From IMG/VR virus record IMGVR_UViG_3300014501_000002, positions 47,515 through 111,514 of that record: 64,000 nucleotides of DNA; one strand, written 5' to 3'. The position numbers and the translations under genes were made by a program. This document shows positions 50,684 through 58,285 of the stretch, piece after piece (positions within the stretch are counted from its first letter, which is position 1; each line of letters opens with the position of its first letter). This DNA comes from a virus. The notes under the pieces were generated by a model that had not been told where the DNA came from, did not search any database, and saw only the letters and a list, made by a program, of their open reading frames with translations.

Positions 50684-50747
50684 TAGCCGGGTGTCCTTCC
50701 GCTAGACGAGTATTACCCCTGGGATTCGAACCCAGGCTCTCCCGGTG
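50684..50747 (-). other. tRNA-like sequence with halves in reversed order
   Basis: Read leftward: CACCGGGAGAG, then a perfect T-arm CTGGG-TTCGAAT-CCCAG, GGGTAATA, and then a D-arm-like GTCTAGCGGAAGGAC followed by CACCCGG. The last CCCGG can pair with the first CCGGG as an anticodon stem. So a 3' half precedes a 5' half of a Glu-like tRNA. There is no sequence left to form a separate acceptor stem, so it is probably not a working permuted tRNA. Confidence 0.5.
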
Positions 50748-50749
50748 AA

Positions 50750-51802
50750 TTATTTCACATCAAAGTTATTATACAGATAACGTTGAAGCGATGCAACACG
50801 AAAAGTAGTGTCCAGAATCTGTACCCGAAGTAGAAATTCATCGGCCCGCAACTGGTTTCGAAACACGAGCGCGGCCGTTGTGCTGGAGTCCGCGATCGAC
50901 GCCATCGTATCCACGATTTTGACATCTTGAACAGTTAGTGCTTTCAGTTCATCCTGCTGAACTTTCAAGATTTTAATCACGACACCATGCTGAGCCTGTA
51001 CGTTCTGTATCACATCGCCGACTTGCGCTCGCTTCCACGTTGCGTATGCTTCAAGCGATGCGTCATAGTGCTTGTTCGCTGCACGTCTTCCCAAATCGTA
51101 CGTCACAGTGACCCCGGCGTACGGACTAGCGGCGGACAGGAACGGAGTCATGGGTTTCTCTATTCCCGTTGACACCGCGACGTCCCACTCGTTCATCTTG
51201 GCAAGACGATATTGACTCACTTGACTGCGGCCTGCACTCTGGTACTCAAACTCAGCTAGGTTTGTCAGTGATGCATCGGACAACTCTGGAACATAGATAT
51301 CTGCGACGGCGACGGCCGTGGCCTGTCTGTCCAATTCGAGCGCCAACCGTTGTTTGTCCAGCAAGTACACCGACTGCTTTGGAAGATTGTGCGAATCCAA
51401 AAGTTTTTGATTGTCCACGATTAGCGCGTTCACTGCTTGCGTGGCCTGCGCGATCAAGGACAGCCTGTTACTCAACGCAGCCCGGTCAAGGCTTAGCATG
51501 TCGTACTGAATCCGCTCTTGTACGGTCACTGTATCGATATACTGCACGCACGCTTCGTGTCCGATTTTTAAATCGAGCCGCCCTTTGCGTATGTTGTTGA
51601 TCGAATCGGTCACGCCGACGAACTGTTGGGGCGCCGTGCCTTGTGCCGGGGTGATGCCGGACGTTAGCACCGGTGATACGGACACAATTTCTTGTGCCTT
51701 GCCTTGTTCTTCCACGTACCGGCAATAAGCACTTGTATCTTGGTTGCTCTGAGCTCCTGCAACGGTGGCGAATAATGCGACAGCTATAATGAGTGCTTTC
51801 AT
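50750..51802 (-). CDS. TolC-like outer-membrane efflux protein
   Basis: 350 residues. Signal peptide MKALIIAVALFATVAGAQS. Two long helical coiled-coil regions (~100-170 and ~250-330) and a YAGVTVTYDLGRRAANKHYDA strand-turn typical of the outer-membrane factor family. It would form the outer-membrane channel. Upstream in the same operon are an HlyD-like adaptor and a glycosyltransferase, so it probably exports a polysaccharide. It is short for TolC (about 430-490 residues) but complete at both ends. Confidence 0.7.
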   Translation of the reverse strand: MKALIIAVALFATVAGAQSNQDTSAYCRYVEEQGKAQEIVSVSPVLTSGITPAQGTAPQQFVGVTDSINNIRKGRLDLKIGHEACVQYIDTVTVQERIQYDMLSLDRAALSNRLSLIAQATQAVNALIVDNQKLLDSHNLPKQSVYLLDKQRLALELDRQATAVAVADIYVPELSDASLTNLAEFEYQSAGRSQVSQYRLAKMNEWDVAVSTGIEKPMTPFLSAASPYAGVTVTYDLGRRAANKHYDASLEAYATWKRAQVGDVIQNVQAQHGVVIKILKVQQDELKALTVQDVKIVDTMASIADSSTTAALVFRNQLRADEFLLRVQILDTTFRVASLQRYLYNNFDVK

Positions 51803-51811
51803 ATTCCTCCT

Positions 51812-52861
51812 TTAGAACAACAGTGGCTTGTGATTAATCATCAGAGTCATAGACTCAGCGGACTGCGGACGCGTCAACTCAACTTGAGCTAGGAATCCAC
51901 GGATGTCTGAGCGAAACAGCGGATGCACGGCGTGTTCCTCTTCTGAAAAGATTTTCTTGACCGTGCCGACTTGACGGCACACGATCATGTTCAGGTAGCA
52001 ATCATACACGGGTGCACCGATTCGCGCGGAGCCTCGGTTCCCATAAGGGACAAACACGAAGTTCACATTGCGACCGCGGGTCATCGCGATGAAGTACGGA
52101 GTCTGCTGTGCCGTTTCCACCGCTCGATGCATTGTGTCTATCTGAGCCTGTTCGGTTCGAATCTGCCGTTGGGCGGTCGATGTACCGATGTCGAGTTGAA
52201 GCACTTCAGACGTCAACTCTGCTTGTTTATTCAAGGTGTCGAGAAGCAACGTGTTCACCGTACTCTTCTGCAGAATCGAATCGTTCACCACGACTTCTGC
52301 AATCTTGCTGTCGGTGAACGTGCTCTGCGCCTGATTGAGTGCCGTCTTCTGAATGGCCGCGTCTCCCTTCGTAATCAGCCCGGCCAGAACGTCCTGATCG
52401 ATTTCATCCTCAACTTCCTGAACCTGACCGATCACCGCACCTGTTTTGATATTGTCGAATCGCTTTTGGTGGGAGAGTGACATAAGTTCCTGCCCGGTCA
52501 CGTGACTATTCTGCCCCTCACGTCGAAGCGCTGAGACCAACTGTGGTTCCAACGCAGCCAACTGCGCACGATGGTGTGCAAATTCTGGCAAACTCTCTTG
52601 CAGTTTCTTCACATCCAGTTCGAGAACCTGCGATGCCGCCTCGGTCTGAACTATTTTGATCGTAAGATCGAGCGCCTTGTCATCAGACGGTGAAATGATC
52701 AGAGGAGCGACCCACGATGAGTCAACCGCGTAGAATCCCAGCAGAAAGATGTAACTGAAAAATCCAAGCAGTACTCCGTACAGCGTGAGGACCGCCGTGA
52801 TCCGGTACGACCAGATAAACGATTTGCGTACAGCTACAGGAACGAAATTGGTGTCATTCAT
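51812..52861 (-). CDS. HlyD-like membrane-fusion protein
   Basis: 349 residues. One N-terminal membrane helix (~18-45, LTLYGVLLGFFSYIFLLGFYAV), followed by a long alpha-hairpin (~70-240) and a C-terminal beta domain (NFVFVPYGNRGSARIGAPVYDC, GTVKKIF). This is the arrangement of periplasmic adaptors such as HlyD, EmrA or Alg44-like proteins. It would link the inner-membrane glycosyltransferase to the TolC-like channel. Lies 9 nt from the TolC-like gene and 11 nt from the glycosyltransferase. Confidence 0.75.
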   Translation of the reverse strand: MNDTNFVPVAVRKSFIWSYRITAVLTLYGVLLGFFSYIFLLGFYAVDSSWVAPLIISPSDDKALDLTIKIVQTEAASQVLELDVKKLQESLPEFAHHRAQLAALEPQLVSALRREGQNSHVTGQELMSLSHQKRFDNIKTGAVIGQVQEVEDEIDQDVLAGLITKGDAAIQKTALNQAQSTFTDSKIAEVVVNDSILQKSTVNTLLLDTLNKQAELTSEVLQLDIGTSTAQRQIRTEQAQIDTMHRAVETAQQTPYFIAMTRGRNVNFVFVPYGNRGSARIGAPVYDCYLNMIVCRQVGTVKKIFSEEEHAVHPLFRSDIRGFLAQVELTRPQSAESMTLMINHKPLLF

Positions 52862-52872
52862 TGTTGCCTCCT

Positions 52873-54066
52873 TTACCGATTACCCCAAGAGTCGCTGTCT
52901 AATGTGAACAGCGCTAGTGTCGTGATAAACAACCCGCTCGCGATCCACCACAACCCGAAGACTGCCAGCTTCAGCGGGTTACGAACCTTCTGTTCGGGAT
53001 GGTAATGGTTCACAATTAAGATCAGCACGAAAGACATGGCAATCATTAGTGTGACACCAAACACATTCACCCAAGCCGTCGGGTCCGCATTAAGAAACCA
53101 CGTCAAGATTTTCACGAGACATACAACCGTCGTGATGGGCACGAAAAAATTCGAATACAACGAGCCCGCATCTAAGTCCCAAATATGTTTGGGCAGCATT
53201 CTAATTGTGAAAAAGAAATCCCGAATACCACTACGCCGCCACCGGAGTTGCTGTGCCCAAAACTTCTCAAAACTGTTCGGCGCAATTGTCCAGCACATTG
53301 CTTTATCATCCATGAACGTCCCGTAACCGCGCAACAGAACTTGGTGCGTCAAGAAACGATCTTCTCCAGACTTGATCGGGACGCCCCACCAGTTACGATT
53401 TTGAATCTGTGGTCGAATCTCCTGTAGCAGGGTTCGGCGAATCGCCAGCATATACCCACCGATGCAGCCCACGTTGCGAGTGTATGACTCCGTGACTTTT
53501 GCCAGCTTGAACCACAGGAAATAAAAGTACACCTGAAACACGGTCAAGCTATTGTCGTTCGGGTTACGAACGCCCACGGGGCCGCCGCATGCGCCGATGC
53601 GCTTGTCCCCAAGGGATGACATTAGTTCCCGAATGCAATTCTTCCCGAGCACGATGTCAGAATCGACGATCAGCACAATCTCGTTAATGCAGCGGTCGAT
53701 GGCTCGAAGATAAGTATGGCTCTTGCCAATGTTCTTTTCATTCTGCACCGGCTCAACGATGGCGCCGAAATCCTGTTGTGCTGTCTGCATCCACTCAAAG
53801 CTGTCGTCGGTCGAACCGTCGTCCTGACAGCAAATCTGAATCTGTCCTGCGGGGTAGTCGCTCTCACAAACGCTTCGGATGGTCGTGTAGACCGCCTTCC
53901 CCTCGTTGTAGCAGGGGATGATGACGCTCACGGTCGGGGTGAAGGTGTAGTCCTTCGCTATGCCCGTGTCCTTTGGGTTAATGAACTTTACCCATAGAAT
54001 CACAGCAAAGCGAATTCCCTGCACAGTCAGTGGCACCGCCAGCATCAGCCAAAAGAGCGAAAGCAT
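52873..54066 (-). CDS. Family 2 processive glycosyltransferase, membrane-bound
   Basis: 397 residues. Membrane helices at the N-terminus (~1-28) and at ~305-325, 335-353 and 367-388. The catalytic domain has IIPCYNEG (49-56), DDGSTDD (82-88), DSD (135-137), GEDRFLT (234-240) and QQLRWRR (272-278), the full set of hyaluronan/chitin/cellulose-synthase-like enzymes. It would polymerise a polysaccharide from UDP-sugars and move it across the membrane. A phage copy with adaptor and outer-membrane channel is very unusual. Confidence 0.88.
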   Translation of the reverse strand: MLSLFWLMLAVPLTVQGIRFAVILWVKFINPKDTGIAKDYTFTPTVSVIIPCYNEGKAVYTTIRSVCESDYPAGQIQICCQDDGSTDDSFEWMQTAQQDFGAIVEPVQNEKNIGKSHTYLRAIDRCINEIVLIVDSDIVLGKNCIRELMSSLGDKRIGACGGPVGVRNPNDNSLTVFQVYFYFLWFKLAKVTESYTRNVGCIGGYMLAIRRTLLQEIRPQIQNRNWWGVPIKSGEDRFLTHQVLLRGYGTFMDDKAMCWTIAPNSFEKFWAQQLRWRRSGIRDFFFTIRMLPKHIWDLDAGSLYSNFFVPITTVVCLVKILTWFLNADPTAWVNVFGVTLMIAMSFVLILIVNHYHPEQKVRNPLKLAVFGLWWIASGLFITTLALFTLDSDSWGNR

Positions 54067-54368
54067 TAGAGTGCCTCTCCTTCATCCTTCTTAGCCTTGC
54101 GCGCCTTTATCAGTTGCGCAGTGCGCGAAGCTAAGATCGCCGGTGGAGTAATGTCTAGCTCGCGTAATTCATAAACCTGTCCGGGCATATGCTGCGGGGA
54201 CATCTGGACAAGTTCACGTATCATCTTAACGTGATCTTTTGCCTGGCGAGGTGCGGATGCAGCCGGACGCACACCATCGATGTACACAAGCACGGTGCGC
54301 GTGCCTACCGGTAGGTCACCGGACTCCACGAACGTACCGTCGGGTGCACGAGTGAATTTGATGCTCAC
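54066..54368 (-). CDS. Hypothetical protein, 100 aa
   Basis: GTG start overlaps the upstream stop; the TAA touches the glycosyltransferase ATG. Beta-rich N-terminus (GTRTVLVYIDGVRP) and a basic helical end. Tight coupling suggests it serves the glycosyltransferase, but no family is recognised. Confidence 0.55.
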   Translation of the reverse strand: MSIKFTRAPDGTFVESGDLPVGTRTVLVYIDGVRPAASAPRQAKDHVKMIRELVQMSPQHMPGQVYELRELDITPPAILASRTAQLIKARKAKKDEGEAL

Positions 54369-54469
54369 TTTACAGCCCCCATAATGCTTATGATGTACCA
54401 GTACGCGCTAATCGTGCAAAGGTACGCGAATGCGAATGCTATCACAGCACACAACAAGAATTTCTTCAT
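54365..54469 (-). CDS. Membrane micropeptide, 34 aa
   Basis: ATG 54469 after AGGAGG. KKFLLCAVIAFAFAYLC then ISAYWYIISIMGAVK: one or two short membrane helices. First gene of the likely polysaccharide operon. Confidence 0.5.
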   Translation of the reverse strand: MKKFLLCAVIAFAFAYLCTISAYWYIISIMGAVK

Positions 54470-54482
54470 TGTCCCTCCTATG

Positions 54483-55364
54483 TTACTCTGACATGTCTTC
54501 GGCGGCACGCAAGCCTTCCCACGTCGGGAAACGCGGCTTGTCCTTGCTACCCAAAGGAAAGTACCGGAACTTGACAATCTGCCCCATTAGCTTCTTGCGG
54601 TTCTTCCATATGTCGGCGCGCTCTACATCATCGAAACCACTGCCGATCTTAAACTCGACACCCTTATACGTGCCATTGACGCCGTTCACGATCAGCGCGC
54701 CTAGGTCGCCTCGACCGGTGAGCCCGGCCTGCGCGGTACTGCGTTCCGTACGGCCGACCGCGTTCTTCTTAGCTTCGTTACTATTGTGCATCCGTTCTTC
54801 GTACCCGATGATCTGCGCTTCGGCATCTTCGAACCGCTTGACCTTGAGGAGATAGCCTTCCTTCTCGGTGCTGCGGCCTTGTTTGTACGGGCCGTCAACG
54901 CTGCGAGCCATGATACCTTCGTGTCCGGCATCAACCGCTTGTTCTTCTAGTTCATTTAATTTGTCCGCGTCGTTACAAAGTACGTGCTCAAGAATCCGTA
55001 CCGAAGTTTTCTTTTGCATGATTCTCTCCCACCGTTCTTTAAATCCTCCGGGTGCGAGATAGTTATCGAATACCCAATATCGCAATCCTGTAACGTCGTT
55101 ACCATCACCCATTACGGCACTAACAGTCTTGCGGTACGCATCACTCGCTGTGGGATCGCCAACAATCAACTCACCATCATAACCTTCCGGAAGACCGGCG
55201 AACATTTCCTGAACCAGATGATTCGGAATCGGCTTAAGCGTGCGGCTCATTAGTCTGCCTCCGATCACAAGGCAGCGTACGCCGTCTAGCTTCAGCGACA
55301 CGAGCACCGGGTACTTCAGCTTGGTGACGTCGGTGCACTTCCCCGCAAGCATTGGTTTGAACAT
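54483..55364 (-). CDS. ATP-dependent DNA ligase
   Basis: 293 residues. Motif I is SLKLDGVRC with Lys25 as the adenylated residue. Further motifs: YDGELIVGD (motif III-like), EGIMAR (motif IV) and GYLLKVKRF (motif V). The short C-terminal OB part ends with VKFRYFPLG. Small T7/T4-like ligase for sealing nicks. ATG 55364 overlaps the upstream stop (TAATG). Confidence 0.88.
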   Translation of the reverse strand: MFKPMLAGKCTDVTKLKYPVLVSLKLDGVRCLVIGGRLMSRTLKPIPNHLVQEMFAGLPEGYDGELIVGDPTASDAYRKTVSAVMGDGNDVTGLRYWVFDNYLAPGGFKERWERIMQKKTSVRILEHVLCNDADKLNELEEQAVDAGHEGIMARSVDGPYKQGRSTEKEGYLLKVKRFEDAEAQIIGYEERMHNSNEAKKNAVGRTERSTAQAGLTGRGDLGALIVNGVNGTYKGVEFKIGSGFDDVERADIWKNRKKLMGQIVKFRYFPLGSKDKPRFPTWEGLRAAEDMSE

Positions 55365-55735
55365 TAGTGTGCCCCTGCCCATTTCTTAATGATTGCGGAA
55401 TTCTTTGGCCCGAAGAACTTGCAGCCGAGGCGCAGTCTGCCGTTTTTACCGCGACCTAAACAAACATACATCCGCACCGGGCGGCCCACGGCGGTAGTTC
55501 GTATCTTGAGAATCGACGTAAAATATACGTAATTGTATGGAGTACTTGGAGACTCTTGTTTCCCATATCTTGAATCTCTCCCGAATGTGGCATTCAAAGC
55601 AGCACGAACATCCGCTTTAGTGGCCCACCACCCATCTTTCTCCCCATCTGTAATGCATCCAGGTTGTAATTCTGCCGCGTATTTAGCGACTTGACTCCAT
55701 CCCGTAGATGCCTTTATCTCTGTTTTTAATTTCAT
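55364..55735 (-). CDS. Hypothetical protein, 123 aa
   Basis: ATG 55735 with AGGAGG. Beta-rich second half with basic residues (RMYVCLGRGKNGRLRLGCKFF). First gene behind the promoter at 55753-55781. No family recognised. Confidence 0.6.
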   Translation of the reverse strand: MKLKTEIKASTGWSQVAKYAAELQPGCITDGEKDGWWATKADVRAALNATFGRDSRYGKQESPSTPYNYVYFTSILKIRTTAVGRPVRMYVCLGRGKNGRLRLGCKFFGPKNSAIIKKWAGAH

Positions 55736-55752
55736 GTTACCTCCTTGTTTGA

Positions 55753-55781
55753 ATCGTACCAAATTTGGGTACGTTTGTCAA
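55753..55781 (-). promoter_or_regulatory. Sigma70-like promoter with GTAC palindrome
   Basis: Leftward TTGACA - 17 bp - TACGAT. The inverted repeat CGTACC-n7-GGTACG covers spacer and -10, so binding there would block transcription. Likely drives the ligase and polysaccharide genes. Confidence 0.7.
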
Positions 55782-55790
55782 GATAAATTA

Positions 55791-56525
55791 TTAGCGCCTT
55801 TTTCCTGCGAATGCCCCAAGAAGTATCAGACATATTAAACCTATACCGAGCAACGAAAGCGATGAAGATTCAGGTACTGGAGTTGGCACGGTTGGTGGCC
55901 GCGTGTCGGGTGGCACGAACAAGCAGCACGGGACGATATACTGTGGAACATTGCTCGCGACAGGCGGTGCGATCACCGGCGAGCCGAGCAAGTCTTGCAC
56001 CGTGTCATTGGCCGCGTACGGAATCTCCGGAGCATTCGGCGCGGACACAATATTATCCGGCGGGGCCGACACTGGATAGATATCCGATGGTTCGGTACCC
56101 GATGTTTCGATAGCTAGCGGAGCATCGAACCGCAACAGATTGCCACATTTCACGAGTATGACCGTGGTGCCGTCCGTGATGACGGGCTCTCCGGCATGAA
56201 TAAACCGCTGTTTCTTTGTCCAATACATAACCCCATTCTTCATGTACGAGACGTACGCGAAGCCGGATCGCTGCGTATTCGTGAAGATGGCTTTCGGGCC
56301 GAGCGTCGGGTACAGGTAGCGATGCAGACTTAGCTCCGTGTCGTTGTGGATGCCACCTGGGACCAACTCGTGCCCGAAGATATCCGACTCTGGAGTTGAC
56401 TTCTGGATGTCGGGCGCCGTGGGCGCGTCGTTGCGCGCTGTAAACCGCGAAGCATGGTAGGCGAGGTCTGCACCGAAGGATAATGCTACCGTGAGAACTA
56501 CAAACAAGAAAATTAGGTGTTTCAT
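55791..56525 (-). CDS. PEP-CTERM-type exported protein
   Basis: 244 residues from ATG 56525 (AAGGAATCACG upstream). An N-terminal signal peptide (HLIFLFVVLTVALSFG) and a C-terminal PEP-CTERM-like tail: PVPESSSLSLLGIGL, more hydrophobic residues, then GKRR. The tail is the sorting signal for exosortase, an enzyme found in Gram-negative hosts that make exopolysaccharide. The middle has CGNLLRF and a Pro-rich linker. An extracytoplasmic function is likely. Its neighbours include a polysaccharide synthase cassette. Confidence 0.75.
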   Translation of the reverse strand: MKHLIFLFVVLTVALSFGADLAYHASRFTARNDAPTAPDIQKSTPESDIFGHELVPGGIHNDTELSLHRYLYPTLGPKAIFTNTQRSGFAYVSYMKNGVMYWTKKQRFIHAGEPVITDGTTVILVKCGNLLRFDAPLAIETSGTEPSDIYPVSAPPDNIVSAPNAPEIPYAANDTVQDLLGSPVIAPPVASNVPQYIVPCCLFVPPDTRPPTVPTPVPESSSLSLLGIGLICLILLGAFAGKRR

Positions 56526-56710
56526 CGTGATTCCTTGGGTGAATACAACTCCCGCAACACAACACGCGCCTGATTTTGTAGGTCTATGGCGCTCACTTTG
56601 CAATTTGCTGCACACATATAGTGAAAACGATGGGCGTCAATATTCCAAAGTACTTGAATAGCTTTGAAAATCGATACTTCGATTCCATCCTCAACATTGT
56701 GACTCTTCAT
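56522..56710 (-). CDS. Hypothetical protein, 62 aa
   Basis: ATG 56710 after AAGGAGG. Helical, with CAANCKVSA. Overlaps the PEP-CTERM gene by 4 nt. Confidence 0.5.
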   Translation of the reverse strand: MKSHNVEDGIEVSIFKAIQVLWNIDAHRFHYMCAANCKVSAIDLQNQARVVLRELYSPKESR

Positions 56711-56748
56711 TGTTCCTCCTTGTTCCGCCTGGATTTGCGAAGTACGAT

Positions 56749-56919
56749 TCACCTGGGTGTTTTCATCGTCCGCCAACATTGAACATTGACGAGCGGATAA
56801 TTGAACGTGCTATCTCTCGTGTCGATCGTCAATACCCCGTTGTCAATTTTGACTTCGGTCACACCACGGACCGTGTGATTCAACTCCCCATTGTTTGTGA
56901 AAACGTGTACGGTCATCAT
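56749..56919 (-). CDS. Hypothetical beta-rich protein, 56 aa
   Basis: Two adjacent ATGs follow AAGGAGG; the second (56916) is better spaced. Beta-rich (MTVHVFTNNGELNHTVRGV). Confidence 0.5.
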   Translation of the reverse strand: MMTVHVFTNNGELNHTVRGVTEVKIDNGVLTIDTRDSTFNYPLVNVQCWRTMKTPR

Positions 56920-56999
56920 TTCCTCCTTAAGATTTGGTCAGCCAGCGACCAACATGCAACTACGGTGATTGCTAGCGCAACTACTGCCTCAGCGGTCAC
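56916..56999 (-). CDS. Membrane micropeptide, 27 aa
   Basis: GTG start at 56999 overlaps the end of the upstream gene. One hydrophobic helix (AEAVVALAITVVACWSLA) and a basic tail (QILRRK). Moderate support. Confidence 0.35.
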   Translation of the reverse strand: MTAEAVVALAITVVACWSLADQILRRK

Positions 57000-57144
57000 G
57001 ATACGACGCTGGCACCTTTGCGTCACGGTCACGAAAGAATTCCGCCTTGACCTTGCGTGCCTGATTGCTTTCCTTCTCTCTCGTGCGATTGTCACCTTTA
57101 AAGTCTTCGTCACGATACTGTTTGAATTTCTTAATCGTTTTCAT
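56989..57144 (-). CDS. Small basic protein, 51 aa
   Basis: ATG 57144 behind GGAGG, right after the strong promoter at 57162-57190. Very charged (KTIKKFKQYRDEDFKGDN...). May bind nucleic acid. Confidence 0.55.
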   Translation of the reverse strand: MKTIKKFKQYRDEDFKGDNRTREKESNQARKVKAEFFRDRDAKVPASYRDR

Positions 57145-57161
57145 AATTTCCTCCATGTGCA

Positions 57162-57190
57162 ATCTTAACCAATGCAACGATGCTTGTCAA
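57162..57190 (-). promoter_or_regulatory. Sigma70-like promoter
   Basis: Leftward TTGACA - 17 bp - TAAGAT, about 18 nt before ATG 57144. One of the strongest matches in the window. Confidence 0.75.
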
Positions 57191-57333
57191 GCTTTTTCTT
57201 TCGCATCCCTAGAGTCTACCACATTCACATCCGGCGGGACTACCGGAACCTGCACCGGACGACGCTGGATGCCTAACCAGACCAGCGCTTGCCGAATGTC
57301 TGACTCTAAATCTTGCAGCGTCTTAACGCTCAT
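57187..57333 (-). CDS. Hypothetical protein, 48 aa
   Basis: ATG overlaps the previous stop (ATGA). An N-terminal helix (SVKTLQDLESDIRQALVWLG) and a Pro/Val-rich end. The stop overlaps the -35 of the promoter. Confidence 0.5.
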   Translation of the reverse strand: MSVKTLQDLESDIRQALVWLGIQRRPVQVPVVPPDVNVVDSRDAKEKA

Positions 57334-57524
57334 TTAGTTTCCGCGAAGTTCGATTCAACCGGGTGCAACAAAGCAACGCGCGGAATTTGTACGGGTGCAA
57401 ACCGACCGATGTTTTCGGCCGTGAGCCACGCGCGTGTAAGCGCCAATTCATTATCTGAAATCGACACGGGAAGTGGTGTCGCGCTTGAAAAGAATTCCTG
57501 TCGTTTGTGTTCGAACAAATCCAT
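57330..57524 (-). CDS. Hypothetical protein, 64 aa
   Basis: ATG 57524 chosen for GAGGAGGC upstream. Helical (MDLFEHKRQEFFSSATPLP). Placed behind a long structured leader. Confidence 0.5.
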   Translation of the reverse strand: MDLFEHKRQEFFSSATPLPVSISDNELALTRAWLTAENIGRFAPVQIPRVALLHPVESNFAETK

Positions 57525-57558
57525 GCTTGCCTCCTCTGATTCTGCGAAGTATGAAACG

Positions 57559-57688
57559 CCCGGAGATAAATCCCTGAATCCATAAAATGTATCCGGGTAC
57601 GAAAAAGTTTTCGCGCGAGACCGGCTTGCGCCGCTGGTACCAGGACGAAAGTACCGGCGAACGCGAAACAAAGGGTTTATTCCCTTTG
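57559..57688 (-). ncRNA. Structured leader RNA with three-way junction
   Basis: Read leftward from the predicted start: 5' hairpin CAAAGGG-AATAAA-CCCTTTG; then helix TTTCGCG/CGCGAAA enclosing GGTAC-loop-GTACC and CGGC-GCAA-GCCG (GNRA tetraloop); then CCCGGA/TCCGGG. The following ORF starts at 57524. No known riboswitch recognised. The shape suggests a regulatory leader. Confidence 0.5.
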
Positions 57689-57690
57689 CA

Positions 57691-57719
57691 AGTTTATAGC
57701 CTTTCCCGATGCTTGTCAA
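57691..57719 (-). promoter_or_regulatory. Sigma70-like promoter upstream of a structured leader
   Basis: Leftward TTGACA - 17 bp - TAAACT (or 15 bp - TATAAA). Transcription would begin right before the 5' hairpin of the leader. Confidence 0.6.
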
Positions 57720-57725
57720 GTTCTA

Positions 57726-57923
57726 TTACCGGCTTAAGGATTCGAATCCTTCTGCCTCCCGTAGTGCCTCCGCTCGATACTCCGATGCCGGGTTGCACGT
57801 CGGTTGCGGCGGGTTGCACGTCGGCCGTGCCGATTGTGTCGGTACTTCGACAATCAATCCGCTTTTAGGCACGCGTACGGCTAATATGCTGTCTTCAGTC
57901 AGTACCCTACGCTTAATATTCAT
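57726..57923 (-). CDS. Hypothetical protein, 65 aa
   Basis: AAAGGAGG upstream. Beta-rich start (RRVLTEDSILAVRVPKSGLI), then a duplicated PTCNP element. Confidence 0.5.
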   Translation of the reverse strand: MNIKRRVLTEDSILAVRVPKSGLIVEVPTQSARPTCNPPQPTCNPASEYRAEALREAEGFESLSR

Positions 57924-57936
57924 GGCTGTGCCTCCT

Positions 57937-58077
57937 TTATGCCTCTACCGCGTACAATTCGCCTAGGTACTTGCGGTAGGGCATCGGCGCCTTGCGTATT
58001 GCCGCGCGCGCCGTTCTAGCCTGTACTACGGCAATGCATCGCCCTTCCGGGCTCCAATAGACTGAATAGGTTTTCAT
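57937..58077 (-). CDS. Hypothetical protein, 46 aa
   Basis: ATG 58077 after AAAGGAG. Basic with a beta strand (YSVYWSPEGRCIAVVQART). Overlaps the disrupted upstream gene by 4 nt. Confidence 0.5.
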   Translation of the reverse strand: MKTYSVYWSPEGRCIAVVQARTARAAIRKAPMPYRKYLGELYAVEA

Positions 58078-58232
58078 AATGCTCCTTTGTTTACGCATGG
58101 CGCGCCCGTGTAGCGATTGCGTCCGCAATCCGGACATACGGCCACACTTTCGCGCGCCGAGCCCGCATAACGCTCTAGACGCTCAAACCATGACTCTAGA
58201 ACCTGTAACATCCACACACGAAGCTTTCCTTT
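58074..58232 (-). pseudogene. 3' fragment of a gene split by an IS605 element
   Basis: In frame KGKLRVWMLQVLESW... with CPDCG and a final Cys. Joining to the 5' fragment MNRF (59760-59772) across the element restores a start and a protein of about 56 residues. Confidence 0.55.
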
Positions 58233-58285
58233 GATGCTCCCAGAGTGAACTCTGGGATTCTCCCTAACATCAGGGTTACGTTTGC

